Of a stretch of DNA of 64,000 nucleotides, positions 37,753 to 47,757 are shown piece by piece (positions within the stretch are counted from its first letter, which is position 1; every line of letters begins with the position of its first letter). The notes under the pieces are model-generated. The model searched no databases, was not told the origin of the DNA, and saw only the letters and a list, made by a program, of their open reading frames with translations. Location of the stretch: NCBI GenBank assembly GCA_022264855.1, contig JABYQU010000020.1, forward strand, positions 124,001-188,000, read 5' to 3'. This DNA is from Lenzites betulinus (Eukaryota > Basidiomycota > Agaricomycetes > Polyporales > Polyporaceae). The position numbers were made by a program, and so were the translations under genes.

Positions 37753-39784
37753 CCGCCTCCGCAGACACGCCGGCTGCCACACTGGAGGACTTTGAACCTA
37801 AACCTGGCGATCTTCTGGTAACCATGATACCCTGGAGGTATCATTTTCCGGGACTTGACTGACTTCGGTGTGGGGAAAGCTCCTACCGGCGTTCTTCAGC
37901 GTTCTTCAGGGCTTTCCCCGGTCTCCTAGCCTGCCTGCATACCGTGCTTCCTACCTACACAGGTGGCTTCTCTCCCGGAATTCCTTCAACACCTGGTCTC
38001 CGCGGTACCCCGGAGCTATACACAGCGGACAGCGTGGCGTACGGCGTTCCTGCAGTCTAACAGCCGGCGGTACCCCCGAAAGGTTTGACAAGTCGTGGAT
38101 ATCCTGGCCTCCGCTTGCAATCTGGGCCTCTACTGTTCACGCTCAAAGCTCACACATGCAACATTTGCTGCGATCCCGCGATACGTGCTTAGAACGTGGG
38201 GCCAGAGAGCTGCTTATGGCCACGGTACTTTCCTGGCTACTCTTCGATCGCCGTCTTGATGTCCGATTCACCGCCCCTCTACCATCTGCTGAGTCTGCTC
38301 GACGTCTCGGTGATCACTAACCTTGGGCTGTGGGACCGGTGGTACGCTCACCGGTGGAGCATTGCCCGACCCTGTTCGAGCCTTCGAGGTACGTGACGGG
38401 CGCAGAGACTAGCAGCCTCAAGGGTCCGCGCAACCCGCGAGCGTCGTTCACTTGTCTCAAACCAGGTGCTCGCTAGCTCATACGCTGTTTCGTTTCGTAT
38501 ATTTTATGCTCTGTCCGAGTGCAACGCACCATACTGCACAGCAATATGTGGTCCGGAGCGCTCTACCGACCTGTGGCAGGCTGGACCTATGCCGCACAAA
38601 CATGCTCCCCGGGCGCGATCTTCCTCTGTTCCTGCTGCAGCCCCCCGCCCTTGTTTGAAACTTTCTTTCTAGCTCTAAACCCAGGCACACGCATTTTCAC
38701 GAGCCTGGATCTGTGTGCTGCATCTCGGTCATACCGGCGAAAATCCTGGGGGTGCCTTGATGGGTGGGTGCAGTCGGCTCTTGGGCGCGGCGGCGCGGGC
38801 CCTCGCGCGGGCGGACGGACGGCGGACGGGGCCGAATTATCAGTGCTCCGTGTCCTTCGGCGAGTACGCAGTACCTGATATGTTTTATTACTACGCCGAG
38901 TTTGGATGATCGTAGGCCCGAAGCCAGGACGTACTGGGAATACAAGGCCCTTGTACTGGGTCGCAAAATAGCGGCCAATCTCGTCAGTGCTAGCAGACCG
39001 AGGCAGACCGCTGCAGACACGGGTATGTTTAGATGACAAAATCATATGTCATCCGTTCAAACGTTCAGGTACGGCCTAGCGCACCAAGCTCAGCGTTTCG
39101 TACATAAGATCATACTGTAATGCCACCCCGACATCCGGCTCCGTCCTCGCGCACAGACGAGAGCGTGTACGATGGCAATGGCCGAAGCAGCACAGTGCCA
39201 CACCACAAATTATACGATGTGGATCCAAGGCACTGTACGGAAGCCGGGCCCACAGCTGTGCGCGTGGGGCCGAAGTGGCGATCCTTGTCGCGGACGAATC
39301 ACTATGTGCATATTTGGGAACCTGCATGCGTGTCGAAGCCGGCCACGGAGTCGAGGAGGGAACCTGGCGTGCATGTCCGAGCACGCCTATACCGTGCATC
39401 CATGGTAATACCCGGCTGCGCGGTGAGCTACTATAGTGCGAGCGAGCGCGAGCTTGGAAGGCCGGGGCAGACAGATAGACTCGCGGGGCGCTGGCGCGCA
39501 CGGGCGGCAGCGAAGATGAGATGGGCGGAGAGATTTGATGGGATCAGGGCATGACCCCGTCCGGCGCGGGCCTCGGCACACACGCTCATGCACCAGGCAA
39601 TATTAATCCCAGCGGCCTGAGGATGCGCTCCTCCCTCCTTCCCGGGAGGCAATCATCGCGACTTAAGACCAGTGGCCACCGTGCCCTTCTCTCTCTCGCC
39701 TCCCCGGCGACCCTGCCCCATGTCCGCCCCGCCCCCTTGACGCGCACCACCTCCTACCAGCTCAGCCACTTCTTACGACCCTAG
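37753..39784. other. Largely empty stretch before the DUF6533 gene
   Basis: Apart from the protein-like pieces at 37765-38060 noted with the small gene, I see no coding structure. An open frame at 37868-38320 overlaps them in another frame and is not convincing. Confidence 0.45.
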
Positions 39785-41692
39785 GATGAGTGCGGATGGT
39801 GAGGGTGTCCCGCAGTCGGTGTAGGTGTCCTAATTTCGCTAGTCTGCTCGCAAAGCTGACGTGCGCAGTTACATACACAGTTATCTTCATCTCGCTGGTA
39901 TCGGTGCGTCAAATCCCTAGCTGTTACAGTGGCTGTGGCCGGACGCGCGCGAGTGCTCACCAGCGCACGCGACGTAGTGGTCCTCTACTACGACTTCTTC
40001 CTCACCTTCGGCGAAGAATACTTCAGAGTATGGAAGAACCCACGGTCGATCTCGTCCATCCTCTTCTTCCTGAACCGGTACCTGCCCGTCCTCGGTGTTC
40101 GTACAACCATTTCTCTTTCAGCCACCGAGGCTCACATCCCGGCTCTTGGCAGGATATCGCAGTGAACACCGGAAATTTCTACATATTTCCCACCGAACAG
40201 GTGCGTCCGATGCCTCGATTCCTCAAACGTTTCATTCGTAACACGTCTTCTGCCAGGGGTATGTTATTCTCCCTGCACTCATTCATCACTTCTCCTGATG
40301 ATGCATTCTGGCGATCGCTCTCAGCTGCCGCCACTATGCCTTCTTCCGTCAACTTCTCTTGATAATAAATCAAGTCGTCGTATGCTGTACGTGCAACTAT
40401 TCTCGTCGGCGGTGTTTACGTTGCTCATCGCCGGACTCCCCGCAGTCATCCTCTTTCTGAGGACGTTTGCATTGTTCGGACGAGACAAACGCGTCGGGGC
40501 GCTCATCTTCGGCGTCGGCATGGTCCTGCTGGGAATATCCTGCGTATGTCGTCATTCGCTGAGAGTTCGTTGCGTCCAGCGTTAATCCTGGGCACAGTGG
40601 TCGATCGTGGGGCAGCACCAGGATGTTGAACTCCGCGGAGGCTGCCACCTCCTGGCAGACCGCATGACGTGCGTAGTCTCTTCCGACACGTCCGCAGCTA
40701 TCTGACATTCAGACGCAAAATGCCTCGTCTGTAGCGCTGTCAGTGAGTACAAATCCTTCCATCTGTGATCGCACCCGGCGTGCGACAGCTGCTCACCGCG
40801 CGACACGACAGGGCTGGCGGTGTCATGGGAGGCACTCTTCCTGTTCGACCTGATGGTGTTCTCCCTGACCGTGGGCAAGACGTTCCGCGAACGGAATCGA
40901 CAGCGCGTCACGTCCGGGCGACACGACATAATCTCGCTGATCCTCAGAGACGGTGCGCCGCACACCCACGCCGTCGCGCGCGCCCACGCTGACCGAGTCC
41001 TAAATCACAGGTTCCATGTACTTCGCGTACGTCTCCGGCCGCGGCGCCGCCCTCGCAATCCCACGCACTGACTTTTGCGCGTCCCCATAGGGTCATGGCC
41101 TCGGTGAACTTTGCGAACACGCTGACCTTCTACGTAAGCTGCTCCACAAGCTCGCCCCGCCTACCACCGACTAACCTTCGCCCTCTCCCTCTCTCCGCGG
41201 CCAGTTCCTCGAAGTAAGCCCCCTCCCCGCCGCGAGCCCACACGTACCACTCTAACCACGACGCCCGTCCGCTCACAGCCCCTGCTCCGCGGCTGCCTCT
41301 CGACGTTCGCGAGCAGCGTCTCCGTGACGATGATGTCGCGCCTCATGCTCAACCTGCAAGGCTCCGCCACGGGCCGCGCCGCGCTCGCGTCCTCGTCCCT
41401 CTACCCCTCCACGTCGGACAACTCGACCACGATGCTATTCACGTCGCGCTTCTCTATGCGCGGCGCGGCGACACAGACACAGCTTCACACGCACGCGAGC
41501 ACGTACCCGTGCGATGGTGAGGGTTCTCCCGGGGCGGACGCAGTGGCGTACGTGCGCGACCCCGATGTGCACGAGGACGCGCACGGGTACATTGGCGAGC
41601 CGTATGAGATGCAGGATCTCTCCCTTCATGAAGGCGCGGAGAGCGCGCTCCGGATCCACTCTCCGGAGGACGGCTCCCTGCGGCGAGTGTGA
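39785..41692 (+). CDS. DUF6533-type multi-pass membrane protein
   Basis: A basidiomycete seven-helix protein of unknown role. The DUF6533 signature is DVVVLYYDFFLTFGEEYFRV followed by WKNPRSISSILFFLNRYLPV. Helices follow in spliced exons: LYVQLFSSAVFTLLIAGLPA, then VILFLRTFALFGRDKR, then GALIFGVGMVLLGIS. The next is WEALFLFDLMVFSLTVGKTF; VMASVNFANTLTFY and SVSVTMMSRLMLNLQG are typical for the end of the membrane part. The tail is Ser/His/Asp-rich and cytosolic, ending in SLRRV, stop 41690-41692. The 5' end is unsure: the ATG at 39785 gives MSADG and a plausible next exon VTYTVIFISL, but I could not fix the join to the signature exon. Large expansions of this family are common in wood-decay fungi. 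Confidence 0.65.
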
Positions 41693-42344
41693 GCTAAGCG
41701 TCACGCCGGGCCGTGGGGTCTGTGTACCACGGTCGCTCGTCCGCACGCGTGTGCCAGCCAAAATACCAGGAACGGACCATGAGGACGTTGCGGTGTACGA
41801 TTTAGAGCTAGCGTAGAGCAACCTACACACATCTGTACTATTTTGCATGTTTTTGTAGTGACGGTCTTCACGTACTTGCTGGATCATGGATGTCGATACC
41901 CGGATTTACGAGTTACCAGTTCGAGCGATAGTGCGCGCAGGCTATATCCTTGCTTTAGGGGCCTCCTAACAAGTCCCTATCGATTAGTGGTTAGATCATC
42001 ACGTTGTGGTACACAATTCCGTGAAGACGCCGGCTCGAATCCGGCTAGGGACATTTTTGTGCCTTTTGTACTAAAGCTACACACGAGCGCCACCGGTGGG
42101 TCGCCATCTTTGCGTGAGATTGCTCATCCACGACTGCGTGATATATTTTCTCACTTACTCAGTTTATGATCAGGGCGCTGTACCGCGATGCTCTCAGGGA
42201 CCATGTGCTCTGCGGGAAGCTCGCAGGTCCGTTTCAGACGCGAAGATAGACGTGCTCGCGCTAGTCCTTCCTGTCACCGACCTCCACCATCTACGGGCGT
42301 GGTTGAGCCAGACTGAGATAAGCCCATCTAGACACTAGACGGGC
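41693..42344. other. Intergenic with tRNA-His
   Basis: 3' side of the DUF6533 gene, then a tRNA-His gene (listed separately), then the promoter of the permease gene. No protein gene is seen. Confidence 0.5.
41973..42052 (+). tRNA. tRNA-His (GTG) with a 9-nt intron
   Basis: The acceptor stem pairs GTCCCTA (41973-41979) with TAGGGAC (42046-42052). The D-arm/A-box is TCGATTAGTGG and the T-arm/B-box is GGCTCGAATCC. The anticodon stem TCACG/CGTGA encloses TTGTGG, giving anticodon GTG, then a 9-nt intron (about 42010-42018) one base past the anticodon, as is usual for nuclear tRNA introns. TTTTT follows at 42054-42058 as a pol III terminator. Confidence 0.9.
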
Positions 42345-44791
42345 ATGGTTTCCACACCGGGTTCTTCTGGCTCGCAGGCGGCGGAACGCGCACCTCTGCT
42401 GAGGACAGATCCGGACGATGATGAGTCTGAAGCGGCGAAGAAGTACGCGTCGGTGGAAGTGCGCACGGTGTCCCTTGTGGACCAGGATGATGCAGAAACA
42501 AGTTGTGAGTGATATACCTGTATCGTAGCAAGAGATGCGGTGAGGCTCATGTTGTTTGATGTGTATCAGTAGAGGACATACCGGACCATAAGCGGCAGCT
42601 GGGTATGTCCACATTGTGTACCACCGCTTGCCAGTTTGCGAGCACAGGATGTGATAGAACGATTGCTGACTGAAGGAATGTACAGGGCCCCTCAGCGCCG
42701 CATCCCTCATCTTCAACCGTGTTATCGGTACAGGGTATATTGCTTGGCGGATCTCTACAAGATTGCATACTCATTCCTTGTTAGAATATTCGCCACACCA
42801 AGTGTGATTCTCCGCTCGTCTGGGAGCGTCGGGCTGTCGCTCGTCATGTGGCTGCTTGGCGCGACCGTCGCCCTGTGCGGCACGGCGGTGTATATTGAGC
42901 TTGGGACGGTGCGGACGATCTCTGCCTATACAGCAGCACCGTCTCCGACCATGCTGACGGGATCGGACGTAGGGGCTGCCCCGGAACGGCGGGGAGAAGA
43001 ACTACCTGGAGCTCATCTACCGACGTCCGAAGCTACTCGTTACTTGCATATATGCGATGTATGCTGTACTTACGGTATGTCTCAATTTGTTCGCCATGTC
43101 GCGAGATCTCCAATAGAGCGACCATAGGGATGGCAAGCAGCATCATGTTCGGTTTTTGGCGAATGTGAGATGTATTGTTGGTAGTACTCTCCTGAATGCT
43201 CACCCTATGTTATGACAGATGCCCTACATGCTCTGAACCCGTCAGAGCCACCATCTCCATCCACCGCCCGCCTCGCAGGCGTCCTCTGCATCACCGCCGC
43301 GCTCTTCCTGCACGGCACGATGCTGAAGGCGGGGCTCCGCCTCCAGAATGCGCTCGGGCTGTTCAAGCTGTTCGTCCTCGTCGTCATCGCGCTCAGCGGG
43401 ATCGCGTCCCTCTTCAAGGTGAAGGGGTTCAGGCTGGAGAACGTAAGGACTTGCTTGCTTGCTACGAATGCGAAATGTCGCAGCCTGCTGACTCATATGG
43501 GTGCTTTTGGGTAGCCCCCGAAGAACTTTGAGTGGGATACGATGTGGGAGGGCACACTCACCGGAGGCGTGAACGCGTTCGTGACGGGACTCTTCACCGT
43601 GATCTGGTAGATCTCTCTCTCTCGCCATCTGTACCTCATATTACTATATGCTGAGGTTATCCTCCAGGTGCTTCATCGGGTACTCGAATGCCAACTATGC
43701 GCTGGCCGAAGTGCGCGACCCGGTGCGCACGATGAAACGCGCCGCGCCGCTCGCGATGCTCTCCGTCACGCTCGTGTACATGCTCGTCAACGTTGCGTAC
43801 CTCGCGGTCGTGGACAAGGAGGAGATCGTCGGCAGCGGCAGGATCGTCGCGGCGCTGCACTTCGGGAAGCTGTGGGGTGTTGGGGCGGAAAGGGTGAGCC
43901 CTACACATGGTTATGAGAGTGCATGTGAACTGAATGGCGGTACACTGGCAGGCCGTGAGCGTGATTGTCGCGTTGTCGACCTTAGGCAACATCCTCGCGG
44001 TCCTGTTTACGCATGGAAGAGGTGCGTGCTAGCCTGTGTATGCTTCGCGAGGACGCGGTGACGAACTTACATTCTTCCAGTTGTGCAGGAACTGGGCAGG
44101 GAGGGCGTGCTGCCCTTCTCGTCCATCTTCGCGAGCAACAAGCCCTTCAATGCGCCCTTTGCTGGGCTGTTCGAGCAGTGGCTCGTCACCTCCCTCCTGG
44201 TCCTCCTCGTCCCGCCGGGGGACGCCTACCTATTCATGCTGAACCGTAAGCTCTCCGCGAAACCGACTTCCCCCTTAGAGCTGACGGGCTTGTGAACAGT
44301 CTCGTCGTACCCGCTCGCCCTGATCAACATGTTCGTCTCGGGCGGCCTGGTGTTCATCCACCTGCCGGATTCCGCCCTCCCCAAGGGCCTCCGCGCGCTG
44401 CGCGCCTCGTACGACTGGCACCCGCCCTTCAAAGCGTGGACCCCCGTCGTCCTCTTCTTCTTCCTCTCGAACGTGTTCCTCGTCGCCGTCCCGCTCGTGC
44501 CGCCCGCCCGCGGATACCGCGTCTACGAGAACCTCCCGTACTGGGTGCGTACTTTCGTGCCCTCTCTTCAAGTTCTCCTTCATCGCTGCAGAAGCAGAGG
44601 ACTGACACACATTGGCGGTTATGCAGCTCCACGTGCTCGTGGCGTGGTCGATCTCGTTCGGGGGCGTCGTGTACTGGTACGTGTGGTGCGTCTGGCTTCC
44701 GCGCAGAGGTGGGTACGTGCTGGTGCGGGACTGGGTCAGAGATGACGACGGCACGCCTAGACGCGTCGTTCGGAAAGTCAAAGTCACATAG
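42345..44791 (+). CDS. Amino-acid permease, APC superfamily, Mup1-like
   Basis: A plasma-membrane amino-acid transporter of the APC superfamily, closest in form to fungal Mup1-type (high-affinity methionine) and LAT permeases; the substrate is inferred. The start MVSTPGSSGSQAAERAPLLR leads into an acidic cytosolic N-terminus. The first helix holds the family motif SAASLIFNRVIGTG joined to IFATPSVILRSSG. Later segments are the helix LVMWLLGATVALCGTAVYIE, then GEKNYLELIYRRPK, then CFIGYSNANYALAEVRDPVR with the conserved loop after it. After that come QELGREGVLPFSSIF and a helix spliced from SYPLALINMFVSGGLVFIHL. About 12 helices can be counted. The tail ends VRKVKVT with TAG 44789-44791. At least ten introns are needed; no frame break was found, though the stretch at 43075-43200 has short exons that are hard to place. 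Confidence 0.85.
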
Positions 44792-45246
44792 ATCTAGACG
44801 TACTAGAACGCCGCGCGAGGCGTCCAATCATCATGCTTGGTTCACCTTGGGAGCCGTCTCGACTTGCGTCTTGCCCGAAGACTCTAACACCGTGCCGGGT
44901 ACCTGCCGACTCGTGGACAGGGAATTGATGGAGTGGCGTTCGGCCGGGTGAACACTTTGAACTTGAAGATTCTGGGGAGTTCGCGACTGCGGTGAGTCTG
45001 GCGATATTTGCCGTCTTTGGAGTGTCTATCCACTATGACGTCGCACGTGCACCCACAAGTCGCCTCTATGATGCAACATAAGCCACCGCTAGCCACCGTC
45101 CAGCCACTTGCTGCTGGTGTGCGGTGGGATATATAACACAGTGAGAGGATGGGCAGACTCTCACAACTTGAACGCACCTTGCTCCCAAAACTTAGAACTC
45201 ATTCACGAGCATTCTTACCTCACCAAAACAAGAGACTATCTTCATC
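44792..45246. other. Intergenic with a strong TATA box
   Basis: The promoter region of the next gene. No gene is seen; a TATA box is listed separately. Confidence 0.5.
45130..45137 (+). promoter_or_regulatory. TATA box of the disordered-protein gene
   Basis: TATATAAC, 117 bases before the start codon at 45247, followed by a leader rich in A and C. Confidence 0.6.
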
Positions 45247-45944
45247 ATGTCTGGCTCTGACACCCCCGCGACTTTTGGCCGCCACAACGACTTCGTCGGC
45301 GGCGACGCCAGCAAGGGCCGCATCGCCGGCGCTGAGAAGGCGACGACTGGCCACCACTTCGTCTCTGTAGACCCCTTCGGCCCAGGAGGTGAGTTCCCCG
45401 CGCTTGTGCATTACTACGTCTCGCGCAGCAACTAACCAAGCTCCACTTATAGGCCCGGGTCAGCAACGCGCACAAGAACACATGCCGCCCACGACAGGGC
45501 GCGACGCACCTCCCTCGGGAGGCGTCGCCCCTGGCACGCGCACCTCCGGACCAGTCCGACTCGGAAGTAAGTCACATCTCGCCGCGCATGCACGAAACTC
45601 TGGAACCTAACAACCCACCCTCAGACCTCGAATCCGACATCCTCACCGCGCACGCCACCACCGCGCGCCCCGCCACCCCGCCACTATCACAACTCCCCAC
45701 CTCCGCCCAGCCGCTCGCGCCCGCGCCCGACTCGCGCACGGTCGTCGACCGCGACCCGTGGGCGGCGCCCGCGCGCGCGGGCGACACGCTCACGGGCGCG
45801 ACGTCGCAGGACGTGCACGGCGGGCTCGGGCACCCCGGCGCGGGGATGAGCAGCGCGGAGCGGCACCATGATGGGAGCGCGCACCGGAAGCGGCGGATGC
45901 AGGGGGTGGATGGGTTTGGGGCGGGGGAGATCCCCAGGGAGTAG
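45247..45944 (+). CDS. Small disordered protein, unknown function
   Basis: I do not recognise a named family. Three exons join in phase: MSGSDTPATFGRHNDFVGGD with KGRIAGAEKATTGHHFVSVD in exon 1, GQQRAQEHMPPTTGRDAPP in exon 2, and NLESDILTAHATTARPATPP onward in exon 3, to TAG at 45942-45944. The protein is about 190 residues, Gly/Pro/Ala/Thr/His-rich, with no cysteine and no membrane segment. It looks intrinsically disordered and hydrophilic throughout, as do stress-related hydrophilins, but that is only a resemblance. A clear TATA box upstream suggests regulated expression, possibly by stress (inference). Exon 3 is very GC-rich. Confidence 0.7.
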
Positions 45945-46426
45945 GCTTGAACTTGAGGATATTAGAAGAGATGTATCAGTAGTGTAGAATGTGATTAGGA
46001 GCTTGGATTTATCCATTGGACTTGCTTACAGATGTCGCCGGTCGAGAGTGACCTCGCATTGTCAATGCCAGGCTATAGGAGATGCTTTGAGACGGGCACA
46101 CTGCACACTGGGAGAGATAATCGTGAAGCTTTCGTTGATACTGATACACGTAAATGATAGCGATACATAGGTATAATGATAACAGTGGTCCATGGAGAAG
46201 TGAAGGGGGCGCTGCCCGATGCAAGGAGTGTGGAGGGCCCCAGGGCACAGCAAAGCGTTGCGCTCTGCGCGAGAGGGAGTGGATGATACGCGTTTGGGGA
46301 GTCGGTAGGAGAGACGCGAAGTGTTTTTAGGTGCGCCAGAGCGGCGGCTTGTCTTGAGTGCGCCATGAGGCGGCTTGTCTTGAGGAGTGGTGTATGAGGG
46401 AAGGGGAAGGGAGGGAGGGGCGCGGT
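45945..46426. other. Convergent intergenic; inverted repeat arm A begins at 46370
   Basis: No gene is seen. The arm of the inverted duplication starts at 46370. A second copy of its terminal motif GGCGGCTTGTCTTG lies outside it at 46343-46356. Confidence 0.5.
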
Positions 46427-47070
46427 TCACGAGCGCATGGTGAAGACCGCGAGGACCACGATGGCGGTGACGACGAGCGTGGTGAGGCCGAGCGCATACA
46501 AGCACCGCTTCGCCCACTTCACCTCCGCCCGCCGCATCGACGCGATCATCTCTGCCCGCTCGTACTCGGGCTTCGTCGTCTCCCAGTCCTCCGGCGCCTG
46601 GAGCGGCGAGAGCAGGATGAACGCCCCGGCGATCCAGAACAGAGGGAACACTGCGAGGCTTGGTGGTTAGAACATGCTCGCGCAACACATGAACAAAGAG
46701 GATACTCACGGAAGCCAAACTTGAAGAGGTACATCGCGAGCGTGGGCTGGTCCGACACCGCCGAGTACGCAGGCGGCTCGAGCGACATCTCGTACGACGG
46801 CGGTGCAGCCTCGACGTCCGCGGGCGTCGCTGCGCGCGCATCGTCGTGCCGGCTGTCGCGCGTCCCCGCCCGCCGCGACGCGCCGAAGAAGTCGTCGATC
46901 ACGTTCGAGGTGGTTTCGTCCACGGACGCGTTCGAGCGCGCCGCGTGGGTGCGCGCGGGGATCGGCTGGGGGAGCTGGGCCTCAATGTCGAGCTCCGGGG
47001 TGACCGCGCGGTCGAAGAGTCCGAAGAAGGTGGGGCGGGTGGTGGACGCGGAGGAGGTGGAGGCAGACAT
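46427..47070 (-). CDS. Two-TM protein with two PPxY motifs, copy A
   Basis: A 194-residue protein identical to the one encoded at 52641-53284. The N-terminus is Ser/Thr-rich (MSASTSSASTTRPTFFGLFD). A soluble part carries two close PPxY motifs, PPSYEMSLEPPAYSA, which are ligands for WW domains of NEDD4/Rsp5 ubiquitin ligases. One intron of 59 nt splits the gene inside the first membrane segment, FGFLFPLFWIAGAFILLSPL. A charged loop (APEDWETTKPEYERAEM) leads to the second, YALGLTTLVVTAIVVLAVFT, and the protein ends MRS. PPxY plus membrane helices is the layout of Rsp5 adaptors such as Bsd2 or Ndfip, but I cannot show homology. The function is inferred. Confidence 0.75.
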
Positions 47071-47090
47071 GGTCGTGGATGGGTGGTAGG

Positions 47091-47128
47091 CGAGACTTGC
47101 TAGGTAATGCGAGACTTGCTAGGTAATG
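47091..47128. repeat. 19-bp tandem repeat in the copy A leader
   Basis: Two exact units of CGAGACTTGCTAGGTAATG at 47091-47109 and 47110-47128, plus a partial third. The unit is kept exactly in the other arm at 52583-52620. Confidence 0.85.
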
Positions 47129-47200
47129 CGAGAGGACTTGCGAGGCGATAGGAGCTCGAGAGCGGTGGATGGTGAGGACATGGCGGCAGAGTCGCGCGCG

Positions 47201-47207
47201 TATATAA
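47201..47207 (-). promoter_or_regulatory. TATA box of copy A
   Basis: TTATATA on the reverse strand, about 130 bases before the copy A start codon; identical in copy B. Confidence 0.55.
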
Positions 47208-47757
47208 CGCTCTGCTGAGGGGCAATCGAGCAGCAATCCGTGCTTCGCTTCTCGGGCGGATGGGGGCAATCGAGGAAGGCTCGGTTGCGAAGGCTCCCGA
47301 TACAAATTGCCTCGGTCCGCAAGCGTGCACAAACAAATACAAGCTCCAACACCTGCCTAATATGGTATTTTCTTCAAAGAAAGAAATATCTGGTCGCTCC
47401 CGCGTCTCGCTTGTATGTTGCTCCGATCAGCACTCCTCAAGTGAATCGTCGCCGAATTGATGGCCGCTTTGCAGACGCGCATCCTCTTGCCCCTCGAGTG
47501 GTGGTCTTCGACGACAACATACACATATAGTATTTGTTCTGTCTACCAACGTGTCGGCTACTTCGCCCCAGTCTGGTCTACTCGTACATCTGCTTGTCCT
47601 ACAACTACTGCGACATAACCCCGGCGAACTGTAGCGTATGGATAGTGGGAAGGTGGTCGTCTCTATGCTACAACAGTCGTACACCCGCGTCGCTAGGGTT
47701 GTCTCAAGACGCATATAACGGGCGAAAGTCTGGAAAAATGTGCGGCATCATGGCTAC

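Larger units (their letters stand above)
46370..47259. repeat. Inverted duplication arm A (890 bp)
   Basis: This matches 52452-53341 in inverse orientation with position sums constant at 99711, so there is no insertion or deletion between the arms. Every part I compared by eye was identical: CDS, intron, leader, TATA region and ends. It contains a complete gene with promoter. Outside both ends the sequences diverge at once, except for a repeated CAAGACAAGCCGC-type motif next to the 3' end of the gene. Confidence 0.93.
47071..47757. other. Promoter of copy A and 3' side of the RRM gene
   Basis: On the reverse strand this holds the copy A leader, with a 19-bp tandem repeat and a TATA box, up to the arm end at 47259. 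Beyond that it is unique sequence with no gene seen. Confidence 0.5.

Noticed and set aside
37868..38320. 150-codon open frame
   Set aside because: It overlaps better protein-like pieces in another frame and has no recognisable feature.
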